Origin: Actinotalea ferrariae | GTDB lineage: Bacteria > Actinomycetota > Actinomycetes > Actinomycetales > Cellulomonadaceae | Direction of reading: 5' to 3' | DNA length: 64,000 bases | Assembly: GCF_019733465.1 (NCBI RefSeq) | Contig: NZ_JACVQL010000033.1 | Coordinates: 1-64,000 of the forward strand | Shown here: positions 32,564 through 40,273 of the stretch, piece by piece | How positions within the stretch are numbered: position 1 is the stretch's first letter | Layout of the letters: every line of letters begins with the position of its first letter | Translations under genes and position numbers: made by a program | The notes under the pieces: generated by a model | Told to the model about the DNA's origin: nothing | What the model saw: only the letters and a program-made list of their open reading frames with translations | The model's database searches: none

Positions 32564-33088
32564 ATGCGGCCCGATGTGACTGAGCAACGCGTGATAGCCA
32601 ACAAGCAGAAGATCGGTGGCCGGCCCGGGTCCGCGCCAGCTCCCGAGCCGCCCGACGGCGACGCCGCCCCAGCGCCTCGGCGTAAGAAGCTCATCGTCCT
32701 GATGGTCAGCGTGGCGCTCGTCGGGGCAGCTGCCGCGTACTGGTTCCTGCTGGGCCCCGGAGCGAACGGGACGTCGGCCGCGGCCGAAGAGCCGCCCGCG
32801 CCAGAACCAGGCGTTGTGCAGGTCATCGAGCCGATCAGCCTCAACCTCGCAGGTAATCGCTACCTGATGATCGGCCTCGGCCTGCAGCTCACGGCGGAGG
32901 TGGAGGAGGAGATCGATCCGTCCAAGGCGCTGGACCGGACGATCAGCCTGTTCTCCGGAAGGACGATCGAGGAAGTGAGCAGCGCCGAGGGCCGCACAGC
33001 GCTCAAGGCAGAGCTTGCCGCGGTGCTTGAAGAGGACTACCACGGCGAGGTGATCGACGTCCTCTTCACCACCTACGTCACCCAGTAG
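32564..33088 (+). CDS. FliL-like basal-body-associated protein
   Basis: A 174-residue protein with a cytoplasmic Pro-rich N-terminus (about 40 residues), one membrane helix (about 42-62) and an exterior domain with ISLNLAGNRYLMIGLGLQL and a C-terminal VLFTTYVTQ, the SPFH-like FliL pattern. FliL normally supports the flagellar stator. No other flagellar gene is in the window, so this may be a stray copy or serve another membrane complex. An alternative GTG start lies 27 bases in. Confidence 0.75.
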   Translation: MRPDVTEQRVIANKQKIGGRPGSAPAPEPPDGDAAPAPRRKKLIVLMVSVALVGAAAAYWFLLGPGANGTSAAAEEPPAPEPGVVQVIEPISLNLAGNRYLMIGLGLQLTAEVEEEIDPSKALDRTISLFSGRTIEEVSSAEGRTALKAELAAVLEEDYHGEVIDVLFTTYVTQ

Positions 33089-33101
33089 GGCGCCGAGCGC
33101 C

Positions 33102-34436
33102 TTAGTTCAGCATCGGCTCCGGGTCCGTCGTTGCGCCGTTGACATAGGTCTCGAAGTGAAGGTGGCAAGCGCCGGAGAGACCTGTGTTGCCGGCGTAGCC
33201 AATCAGCTGGCCCTGCTGGACGGACTGCCCACCGCTCACCGCAAAGCTGGTCATGTGGTTGTAGCTGGTCATGAGTGAGGCGCCGTTCCAGTAGCCATGG
33301 TTGATCATCACCTGATTGCCGAAGCCGCTGCGCGCCCGCGCCCACTCGACGGTTCCCGACGCGGCTGCGTACAGCGGGGTCCCGCAGTAGGCCCGCAGGT
33401 CCATGCCGGCATGGAGACGCGTGTACTGCAGCACGGGGTGGAATCGCATGCCGTACTTGGAAGTCCTGACCCAGGGGTTGAACGCTGTCGGATTCGCGAA
33501 GGGGCGGCTACCAGTGGCCGACGGCGCCGGTCCACCGCCGCCACCGCTCTGGCCGGCTGCGGCTGCGGCCGCCTGCTGCCGGCGACGCTCCGCCTCCTGG
33601 GCCTGGATGATCGCAGCGAGCTCAGCCTCGAGCGCGGCCTGCTGGGCCTCGAGCTCCGCCTGTCGCGCGACCTGTGCGGCCTTCTGGCCCTCGATCGCGG
33701 CTGCCTTCTGCGCCTGCTCCTCGCGCATCTGCTCGAGCTGAGCCTTCTTCGCCTCCGCATCGGCGCGCGCGGCATCCGCTGCGAGCACATTCGCGTCGGC
33801 CTCCGCCTTCAGCGCCGTGACCTCCTCGCGGACCGCTCCAAGCCGGACCTCCCGGTTCCGGTTGACACCGTTGAGCTGCTCGAGGTCCCGCAGCGCTTGC
33901 GTCTGAGTGCGTAGCGCCGTGTCGGCGAGAGCCGACTGCTCGACGAAATCCTCAGTGCTCTCGGCATCGAGTGCAGCTGACAACGACGACTCCGACATGT
34001 CGCCCTTGTAGGCGTCGCGAGCCAACTGACCCACCGCGGCGCGGATCTCGTCCGCCCGTGCGGTGTCCGCCTGCACCTGCGCGGTGATGTTCTGCTCTTC
34101 TGCCTCGGCCGCGACCAGACGCTGAGCGATGATGGCTGCCTCGCGTTGGAGCTGCGCTAGCAACGCCTCGGCGGCAACGAGGGCCGCCTCAGCAGCAGGA
34201 AGCGCCGCGTCGATGGCCTGGAGCTCCGCGTACGCCTGGACCAGCGTCGCATCGGTGTGGGCCAGTTCTTCTTCGAGGGTCGCCATCGCCTCGTCGACAG
34301 CTTGCTGGCGGGACTCGTTCTCGTTGCGCCGGTCGTCGTACTCGCCCGCCACAGCCGGAGCGAGGGGAGCACCGGCCATGAGAACGGAGCCGATGGCCAG
34401 CGCGCAGAGTGCAGCACGAAGTCGAGTCACCTTCAT
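33102..34436 (-). CDS. Secreted M23 peptidase with coiled-coil (EnvC/PcsB-like)
   Basis: A 444-residue exported protein; the ATG at 34436 was preferred to the GTG at 34451. A signal peptide ends near residue 30 (APAVAG), then about 250 residues of Ala/Glu/Gln-rich coiled coil follow, then a Gly/Pro linker and a C-terminal M23 (LytM) domain from about 325. Zn and catalytic residues are visible: MRFHPVLQYTRLHAGMD (first His, His/Asp), and CHLHFETYVNG (HxH). It would cut peptidoglycan cross-links during division, with the coiled coil as the regulatory region. Convergent with FliL-like gene, 13 bases apart. Confidence 0.9.
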   Translation of the reverse strand: MKVTRLRAALCALAIGSVLMAGAPLAPAVAGEYDDRRNENESRQQAVDEAMATLEEELAHTDATLVQAYAELQAIDAALPAAEAALVAAEALLAQLQREAAIIAQRLVAAEAEEQNITAQVQADTARADEIRAAVGQLARDAYKGDMSESSLSAALDAESTEDFVEQSALADTALRTQTQALRDLEQLNGVNRNREVRLGAVREEVTALKAEADANVLAADAARADAEAKKAQLEQMREEQAQKAAAIEGQKAAQVARQAELEAQQAALEAELAAIIQAQEAERRRQQAAAAAAGQSGGGGGPAPSATGSRPFANPTAFNPWVRTSKYGMRFHPVLQYTRLHAGMDLRAYCGTPLYAAASGTVEWARARSGFGNQVMINHGYWNGASLMTSYNHMTSFAVSGGQSVQQGQLIGYAGNTGLSGACHLHFETYVNGATTDPEPMLN

Positions 34437-34602
34437 GCGGAGTACCTTCACCGATCATTCCTCGCCCTTGCGCCAGGCTGCGCGGCGTGCCGCCCAGGGG
34501 GCGGGGAAGCCGACCGAATTGTCGCGTTCGGCTCAGCAGCCTGGTGCACGCGCGGTTCGGCGCCATGCCTGTGAACCTGGCCGGGAGGCGTCGCGTCGAC
34601 GG

Positions 34603-34968
34603 TCAGTGCTTACGTCGTGACCTGCGCGCTGCGACGACGAGGCCGCCGAGGAGCACCAGAAGGAATCCACCAGTGAAGAGGCCGACTGTCGTCAGGCTGA
34701 ACTCTGGCTCGTGCTCGAGGTGCTGATCCGAGGCGACGTGAGGAGCGGAGGGAGTCACCTCGACGGACGGAGCTTGGCCGGTGACAGGGATCCAAAACGG
34801 ATGAGCTGGCGTCACCAAGCGGCTCGCCTCGCGGGCTTCACTGTCGCCATCGGTCGCCCACGCGACAGTGTGACTCATGGGCCCGAGACCGGTCGCTAGG
34901 GCCGCCAACACCAAAGTCAGCGCGCGGCGTGAAGCGGTGGGGCGGCGATGGGAACGGGAGCGAGCCAT
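34603..34968 (-). CDS. Small exported protein with C-terminal membrane anchor
   Basis: A 121-residue protein. The N-terminus is Arg-rich with a signal-like helix to about residue 40; a Pro/Ser/Glu-rich middle lacks cysteines; the C-terminus has a hydrophobic helix and ends in AARRSRRKH. This is the shape of a sortase substrate sorting signal, but no LPXTG motif precedes the helix. Function unknown. Confidence 0.5.
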   Translation of the reverse strand: MARSRSHRRPTASRRALTLVLAALATGLGPMSHTVAWATDGDSEAREASRLVTPAHPFWIPVTGQAPSVEVTPSAPHVASDQHLEHEPEFSLTTVGLFTGGFLLVLLGGLVVAARRSRRKH

Positions 34969-35111
34969 CGGCACATCATCTGCCGAGTGATCGCCTCGGT
35001 TCTACTCCAGCAGACGGCCAGAGGCATGCGTCCTGTGCGGAAGGAGGCATCATCCTGAAGCCGTGCCGGTTCTCGCACTCGTGGGCCGTCGAGCCCTGGG
35101 GCCGGCTGACG

Positions 35112-35350
35112 CTACCTCGACCGCACTCGCTCGAACGCGGCAAGCGCTTCATCCTGGGCCTCGGGGAGTTCTATAGCCGTCTTGAGGTCGGCGCCGCCCG
35201 CCAGCAACCAGGAGGCGTGGGCGTGCCGCAGATCGTGCATGCGCACGTTGAACTCGAGGCCGGAGCGCTCGCGGGCGGGCTTCCAGTGGCGCGTGTTGAA
35301 CGTGATACGCGCGAGGGGCTTCCTGGCTACCGACGGGTCCACGTCAGAGC
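35112..35350 (-). pseudogene. Remnant of a tyrosine recombinase (integrase)
   Basis: Only the C-terminal part survives: ITFNTRHWKPARERSGLEF and the HxxRH box MHDLRHAHASWLLAGGADL, followed by a junction straight into EALAAFERVRSR at the end. The segment that should carry the second His and the nucleophilic Tyr is deleted, and everything before about 35,350, including the first catalytic Arg, is replaced by unrelated sequence. The protein cannot be active. It differs from the intact integrase at 38,897 and lies about 170 bases from an att copy, so it is probably the dead integrase of an older island to the left. Confidence 0.75.
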
Positions 35351-35413
35351 GGAGCATGACCGCACAGCCATGCCGCCGCCCGAGTGGAGGTGTACTGGCG
35401 GCGAGCCCGTGGC

Positions 35414-35433
35414 CGGGTCCGTATCGGGTCCGT
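35414..35433. repeat. Tandem 9-mer, putative integrase arm sites of the older island
   Basis: CGGGTCCGT occurs at 35414-35422 and 35425-35433, a direct repeat of period 11 (one helical turn), ending 83 bases left of the tRNA-derived core at 35,517. Spacing and period match the differently worded pair on the other side of the core. This fits arm-type binding sites of the integrase whose remnant lies at 35,112. Confidence 0.5.
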
Positions 35434-35516
35434 GAATTGCGCGGAACCCTCGCGCCAACGGCGAGCCCAGCGGGCAATGCCGCAGGTCGCGCGAAGTTGT
35501 GCACGGTGTCGACGTG

Positions 35517-35560
35517 CTCCTAAAGCGGGTGTCGGCAGTTCGAATCTGCCCAGGCGCACA
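35517..35560 (+). repeat. att copy: 3' half of tRNA-Arg(CCU)-like gene (left)
   Basis: These 44 bases run from the anticodon loop (CT-CCT-AA) through the 3' anticodon stem AGCGG, variable loop, T arm (GGCAG TTCGAAT CTGCC) and acceptor strand to GCGCACA. The 5' half of a tRNA is not present upstream, so this is not a functional tRNA gene. It is repeated at 52,086-52,129 with one mismatch (G at 35531 against C at 52100). It is the left att boundary of the mobile element. Confidence 0.8.
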
Positions 35561-35570
35561 CCGTGACTAT

Positions 35571-35652
35571 GCAGGTCAGAGGCGGCATGGGCGCCGCGGC
35601 GGCAGCCGCGACCTATCCGATTTGCGGGCCATTGGTCAGCGTGTGGTCAGCG
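35571..35652. repeat. Arm-type repeats inside the left end of the element
   Basis: TGGTCAGCG is found at 35633-35641 and again at 35644-35652 (period 11), about 72 bases inside the left core, with a related GCAGGTCAG at 35571-35579. The same words in the same orientation and spacing occur inside the right end. These are probable integrase/excisionase binding sites. The following 120 bases, up to 35,772, hold no gene. Confidence 0.55.
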
Positions 35653-35771
35653 ACTTGTCTCAACTCGTGGACGGCCTGTCAAGAACGTGGACGGACGCCG
35701 GCGGACAAAGGTGAGTCGAGCACGTGCGCAGGCGTCGCCGCCCTCGTCGTCTCCTCCGTCACTGCGCAGAG

Positions 35772-36773
35772 TCAAGGGTCGGTTGGACGACTTCGCATGC
35801 CCTCGCAGTAAGTCATGCATGCATGGTGGCGTACCTTCTCATCGGGGCTAGGGGTGCGGCCAAGCGCTTCGACCAACTCCTCAAGGGGGATTTCACGGGC
35901 CGTGATCCTCGCCAGTGGGTCTCGTGGACGTGAAACGAAGCTCACTTCTCGCAAGGTTCCCTCGCTGACGTAGGCGGACGCCTCAAAGCGATACGTCCGG
36001 CCGTGCTCGTGGTCGCAGCCGTCTCCGCAGACTGAGCACTTGCCGTCATTTCCCCGAAGGACTTCGATCCAATAGCTCTCGCCGTTTAGGTGCTCACACT
36101 CGGAAGCGTCTTCGTGGCAGATGCTGCATCGCGCAACTGCCGTGAAGCCCGCGGAGTTGCCGAGCGGGACATGAGCCAGCGATGTCTCGCACTTTTCGAA
36201 CCAAATGCCGTCCTCGTGTTCGAGCCAGCATCCAAACAGCCCGCCTGTAAGGGCGCCTGTCTCGTGCAAGAGGCTGTGAGCATCGTCACGGAGTTCTCGG
36301 ACCTGACGAGCGGCGTGCTCGGATGTCGCGTACTCGTCGATGTCAATCACCAGGTCCGAGAACCAATGTAGAGCGCCCGACGCCGACTTAAGAGCGCTGC
36401 GAAGCTCTGCCTCGGCCTCGGTGAGTGCACGATCAAGAGGCTGTGCCGCCCATTGCGCACGCGCGGCGTGTAGCGCTGCCGAGATTTCAAGCCATTGAAC
36501 GATCCTCCTGCGATCTGCACCCGCCAATAGCCAGGCCGGAAGCGGTCTCTCTAGGCCGATGGGAGTTGGAGTCCCTGCGAGGAGTTCCGGTGCGGCGGCA
36601 GCCAGTATCCGCAGTCCTCGGCTTCGAGAGACCCTCGCTCGCCTGAGCGACGCCTCGCCTTCGGTGAGGCAGTGGTGCGCTCGTGCGGGGCCGGACGGAG
36701 GGGGTAGCGCGACGCCGGTACGGATAATGAGCGCTTGGATCCGCAACGGTTCAGCCTTCCTCGCCGCGCTCAA
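35772..36773 (-). CDS. Unknown protein with C-terminal Cys/His cluster, third gene of a PIN-like operon
   Basis: A 333-residue protein. The start is a TTG at 36773 that overlaps the preceding gene by 23 bases, with GAGG 8 bases ahead. The N-terminal 200 residues are helical. Residues of about 205-260 hold CSICHEDASECEH and CSVCGDGCDHEHG, a probable two-site zinc module, followed by EVSFVSRPRDPLARI and a LEELVEALG helix. No signal peptide or membrane helix is present. More A/T at third positions than the neighbouring core genes suggests transfer. I do not recognise the family; a sensor or targeting subunit for the PIN-like protein is conceivable. Confidence 0.6.
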   Translation of the reverse strand: MSAARKAEPLRIQALIIRTGVALPPPSGPARAHHCLTEGEASLRRARVSRSRGLRILAAAAPELLAGTPTPIGLERPLPAWLLAGADRRRIVQWLEISAALHAARAQWAAQPLDRALTEAEAELRSALKSASGALHWFSDLVIDIDEYATSEHAARQVRELRDDAHSLLHETGALTGGLFGCWLEHEDGIWFEKCETSLAHVPLGNSAGFTAVARCSICHEDASECEHLNGESYWIEVLRGNDGKCSVCGDGCDHEHGRTYRFEASAYVSEGTLREVSFVSRPRDPLARITAREIPLEELVEALGRTPSPDEKVRHHACMTYCEGMRSRPTDP

Positions 36774-37293
36774 ATTCTTGCCTCAGTTCAGCCGCCGTTG
36801 TCGCCGGGTCTAGGGAGGGCGCGAGTACGGCGATGACTTGCTCGACGACTCGATCGCCGCGTGCCTCAACGTGAAGCCCTTCGATCTCAAGCGCGCCGTC
36901 ATGGCGCCGAAGTCGGCGGATGTCGATGGTGAGACTTGCTGCCGCGGGCTCCTGTACGAGTCCGCGCTGCACAGCCCTACGCAGCATCAACAGTGCATAC
37001 TTCGCCACCGCAATAGCGCCCTCCGCGCCGAGTTCAGCGAGCGTCGAGACCGCAAGAGCGAGCAGGAAGCCGGAGCTGTGCTCCCCGAGCAGCCTCCGCT
37101 GCCCCGGCGGATCAAGGTAATCGGCTTCGATACCGGCTGCCCGAAGCAACTTTTTCGCCTCGATGTCAAGGTCTGAGTAGAACGCTCCCTCTTCCCGCGT
37201 CAATGACGGGAGGATTACTAGCGTCGGAAGAGGTCCAGCCTCTGCGAGGCGCCTCAGTTTGTAATCGGAGCGAGCGAACGTGGGCGGCGGCAT
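36751..37293 (-). CDS. Unknown protein, second gene of the PIN-like operon
   Basis: A 180-residue protein. The ATG at 37293 follows GAGGGAGGAC and was preferred to upstream in-frame ATGs. It has a mixed alpha/beta start (LPTLVILPSLTREEGAFYSD), a segment DIEAKKLLRAAGIEADYLD, and a long Ala/Leu-rich helix pair in the middle (about 75-110) that is amphipathic or weakly hydrophobic. No catalytic motif is recognised. Overlap with the downstream gene and same strand as the PIN-like gene indicate one operon. Confidence 0.55.
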   Translation of the reverse strand: MPPPTFARSDYKLRRLAEAGPLPTLVILPSLTREEGAFYSDLDIEAKKLLRAAGIEADYLDPPGQRRLLGEHSSGFLLALAVSTLAELGAEGAIAVAKYALLMLRRAVQRGLVQEPAAASLTIDIRRLRRHDGALEIEGLHVEARGDRVVEQVIAVLAPSLDPATTAAELRQEFERGEEG

Positions 37294-37409
37294 CGCTGTC
37301 CTCCCTCGAGCGGGCATTGTGGTCGAGACCCAGAGTAGTGCAGCTTTCGGCGGAGCGTGCGGATCGGAAGCGGAGATCACGGTGGTTCGGGCAGGGATCC
37401 GCGAGGGAT

Positions 37410-38597
37410 TCACGCGAGAAGGTGTTGAAGGTCGGCCAAAGCGTCCTCGGCGCGGTAGTGCAGTTTCGCCCCGCTCGGGACTAGCGGGTCTACGCGCCGC
37501 AAGTAGTTGATTGTCTTCCGCTCGCCAAGGACGAGATCGAGATAGGCCCCGGAGTAGCTAAGATAGAACCAGTCGTTGAGATCATTCGCCTCCCACTTCT
37601 CGGTGGTGTTGGCAATGCGCAAGTGAAGCGTCTCTCGCAACCGACTTAAGCCAGGGGTGGCCGCGATGTCGCGTTCCGCACTCTCAGCGAGCCATCTGCT
37701 GAAATCGCCGGGGGTTAGCCCAGCTTCCTTCGCGGCCGCGGGGAGGTCGTGACCGAGGTCTGAGATAAACCTAACTCGCGTCAGGTCACGTAAGCGCGCT
37801 CTCGCCTTCGCATTACCGGGGATGGCGGTCGCAAGGGGAAGGAAGGATTGAGACCACTGATGCGCCAGGTCCTTACCGCCGTTCGGGGTCGGAACCGGGT
37901 CGAGTAGCAGTTGAACAAAGACTGCCGCCCATACCTGGCGCTCGATCAGCCCAGACATCTCAGAGCCCAGTTCCGGAGCGAATGCCGTGGGTCGCTCCAT
38001 ATCGAGGGCGGCCTGTGGCGCAAGCGTGACCACGTCGCTGACGACGAGCGGTTCTCCGCCAAACAGTGCGCGCAGCTCAGCCCTTCGCAGTGCGAGCACG
38101 GAACGCACCTGCCAGCCACGTGAGTATCGGAGCATGGTTGCTGCGAGGTCGAGTCTTGAGGCTCCCCCTCGTTTCGACGTTTCTACGAGGTGTGCTGCAG
38201 AGATAGGAACTATGACCTGTTCGCTTTCGGCTGCCGTCGCCAATGTTCCAAAGAACTGACGTTGGGCAGGGGTCACGCGGTTGGGCTCCTTCTCCCACCG
38301 AGCGAAATGGATCCAGTCCCGTTGGTCGAGGTACACCGTGGGCGCATCGCACTTAGTGGACAAAGTCCCTAGGTTCATCGTCAAGGTGCGGCCGGACGCC
38401 TTGAACACGATCCGAGATTGTTTCGGAAAGAACGTGGAACTCGTTACGGCGGCTCCCCGGTTTGTAGGCAGCGCGACGGTGGCCGTGGCAACCATCAAGT
38501 CGTCGCGCACGAACGTCGCGGTGCCGGTCTGGTAGTCGATCGCTATGGAGAGGAGTCGACTGAGAGGATGTGCCCTGGTCAACTCGAAATCGCTCAT
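37410..38597 (-). CDS. PIN-like nuclease-fold protein, first gene of a three-gene operon
   Basis: A 395-residue protein; the ATG at 38597 was chosen over the long Arg-rich upstream extension. After about 115 residues of strand-rich N-terminal domain comes VYLDQRDWIHFARW (first Asp), then VIVPISAAHLVETSKRGG (conserved Glu), and near the C-terminus NDLNDWFYLSYSGAYLDLVLGERK (two more Asp and a Glu). This D...E...ND...D order is that of PIN-like metal-dependent nucleases. The fold is inferred from spacing, not from close homology. Likely an RNase effector of a defence module. Confidence 0.6.
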   Translation of the reverse strand: MSDFELTRAHPLSRLLSIAIDYQTGTATFVRDDLMVATATVALPTNRGAAVTSSTFFPKQSRIVFKASGRTLTMNLGTLSTKCDAPTVYLDQRDWIHFARWEKEPNRVTPAQRQFFGTLATAAESEQVIVPISAAHLVETSKRGGASRLDLAATMLRYSRGWQVRSVLALRRAELRALFGGEPLVVSDVVTLAPQAALDMERPTAFAPELGSEMSGLIERQVWAAVFVQLLLDPVPTPNGGKDLAHQWSQSFLPLATAIPGNAKARARLRDLTRVRFISDLGHDLPAAAKEAGLTPGDFSRWLAESAERDIAATPGLSRLRETLHLRIANTTEKWEANDLNDWFYLSYSGAYLDLVLGERKTINYLRRVDPLVPSGAKLHYRAEDALADLQHLLA

Positions 38598-38896
38598 ACG
38601 TTCCCGTCCGGTCAAGGTGGCAGCACTGGGAGGGTCGCACATCTTGAGCCGCCGTGAGCGGGCGTGTGCCTTCCGCGAACATCGGCCTGAAGACGCTCGG
38701 TGCAGCTCCTCGCGTCTGCCGATCAGGACGTGGCTCGCGTCTGATCGGCGGCGGGCCTTGCGGCGAACGTGCTCGGGCACCGCCAGACGACGTGTGTGCT
38801 CGCCACCGAAGGCACTTTGGCCCAGGTACAGACCAAGTGGGCGCGGTTGCAATAGCGTCCGAGAGACATTTGGCATGGCCGAGCGGGTCGGCCGTC
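38598..38896. other. Intergenic region, about 300 bases
   Basis: It lies between the promoter side of the PIN-like operon and the 3' end of the integrase gene. The open frames here are Arg-rich shadows. It should hold the promoter of the three-gene operon. No clear inverted repeat or tRNA was found. Confidence 0.4.
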
Positions 38897-40030
38897 TCAT
38901 CCGAGCGGCTCATGCGGCAGCGCCCCGATCGACCGCGGTGCCTGCATCAGCGGGATCACCGGCAGCCGCTCCATCGCCTGCCACGTCGCCTCGCTGAACA
39001 GGTGCCCGTACAGGTCCATCGTCATGGTCGCGGTGGAGTGCCCAAGGATGACCTGCACCGCCTTCACGTCCGCCCCCGCCGCGATGAGCAGCGACGCCGC
39101 GGTGTGCCGCAGGTCGTGGATCGTCGTCCCCTCGACGCCCGCCCGCCGCGTGGCCTCCATCCACCCCGACCGCGCCCGGAAGTTGGTGTTTGTCCACACG
39201 GCCCCGGTCGGGCTTGGGAACAGGTACCCGCCCGGCGCCGTCCCGGCGACGCGCGCCCGGACGTACTCATCCAGCGCTGCGGGCACCGGCACGGTCCGCG
39301 TCTGGTGCGTCTTCGTCGGCCCGAACACCGCCCCGCTCGTCCCCTTGGACTGCGTGGCCGCCCGGTGCACCCGCACCCCGAGCCCGTGGGGGGTCTGCAC
39401 GACGTCGTCGACCCGCAGCGCTGCCATCTCCGAGAAGCGGCATCCCGTCGTCCCGAGGAACAGCAGGACCGGCTGGCACAGCGGCGGCACCGCCATGACG
39501 AGCCGGCCGAGCTGCTCGGGCCGGAGCCAGTGCGGCTCCCGCTTGGTGCCCCCACGCGGCAGCGGCACCATCCGCGCGACGTTCGCGCTCAGCCGCCGGT
39601 CGCGGATCGGGTAGTCGAACACCAGCCGGATCATCGACAGCGCTCGACGCCGCGTCGCCGTCGCCAGCCCGCGGGCCGTCAACGCAGACATCACCCGCTC
39701 GACGTCGGCCGCCGAGATCCCGGAGATCGGGTACGACCCGATCTCCGGGATCACGTACTTGTCCAGCAGGAAACGCGTGGTCTCCTGGCTGCGCACCGCC
39801 AGGTGACCACGCGAGGCCTGCCACTCCTCGGCCAGCGCTGCGAACGTCATCCGCCCGCGCGCCGGGTCGATCCACGAGCCGGCGTCCAGCTTCGCGAGCT
39901 GGTCCGCCTCCCAGCGCTTGGCATCCACCCGGCGCCCGAACGACCGCTGGGCGATGACCCGGCCCTCGAAGAACACCTTCGCTCGCCAGGTCACGTTGCC
40001 CGACGGCAGCGCCCGCCTGGTGACGGACAC
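38897..40030 (-). CDS. int: Tyrosine recombinase (integrase) of the element
   Basis: A 377-residue, apparently intact phage/ICE-type integrase. It has an N-terminal arm-binding domain (to about 60), a SAM-like core-binding domain (about 60-155) and a catalytic domain. Active-site residues are all visible: Arg198 in TTGCRFSEMAALR, Lys240 in PTKTHQTR, His305/Arg308 in IHDLRHTAASLL, His331 in ILGHST and Tyr341 in TMDLYGHLF. It is followed on the same strand by nothing coupled and preceded at 1 base by the excisionase-like gene. It should recombine the tRNA-derived 44-bp sites. Confidence 0.93.
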   Translation of the reverse strand: MSVTRRALPSGNVTWRAKVFFEGRVIAQRSFGRRVDAKRWEADQLAKLDAGSWIDPARGRMTFAALAEEWQASRGHLAVRSQETTRFLLDKYVIPEIGSYPISGISAADVERVMSALTARGLATATRRRALSMIRLVFDYPIRDRRLSANVARMVPLPRGGTKREPHWLRPEQLGRLVMAVPPLCQPVLLFLGTTGCRFSEMAALRVDDVVQTPHGLGVRVHRAATQSKGTSGAVFGPTKTHQTRTVPVPAALDEYVRARVAGTAPGGYLFPSPTGAVWTNTNFRARSGWMEATRRAGVEGTTIHDLRHTAASLLIAAGADVKAVQVILGHSTATMTMDLYGHLFSEATWQAMERLPVIPLMQAPRSIGALPHEPLG

Positions 40031-40031
40031 A

Positions 40032-40238
40032 TCAGCGCCGCTTCACCGGCATCGTCGGCTCGCGCTCGACCCACGCCGCCGGGAGGAGGATCACCGTGCC
40101 CAGCCGCCGGCACGGGATCTGCTCGCGCTCGACCAGGTGGTACAGCGTGCGGGGCGGCACCCCGAGTACCCGCGCCGCGTCCTTCACGCGGTAGTACTGG
40201 CGGGCCGGGGTGACGTTGTGCTGTGCGGTGGTGGTCAT
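40032..40238 (-). CDS. xis: Excisionase-like MerR-type HTH protein
   Basis: A 68-residue protein; the ATG at 40238 follows GAGAAGGACG. It has a single winged-helix HTH (YYRVKDAARVLGVPPRTLYHLV) with a short basic tail, the DNA-binding excisionase-family form used by element recombination directionality factors. It ends 1 base before the integrase start. Xis function is inferred from size, fold and position. Confidence 0.8.
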   Translation of the reverse strand: MTTTAQHNVTPARQYYRVKDAARVLGVPPRTLYHLVEREQIPCRRLGTVILLPAAWVEREPTMPVKRR

Positions 40239-40273
40239 CGTCCTTCTCCTTCTTCTTGGGTTGGGTGGTGCGG

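Noticed and set aside
35517-35560. A functional tRNA-Arg gene
   Set aside because: The D arm, 5' anticodon stem and 5' acceptor strand are missing at both copies.
38654-40213. A 519-residue plus-strand frame opposite the integrase
   Set aside because: Arg/Pro/His-rich shadow of the integrase with all five catalytic residues readable on the minus strand.
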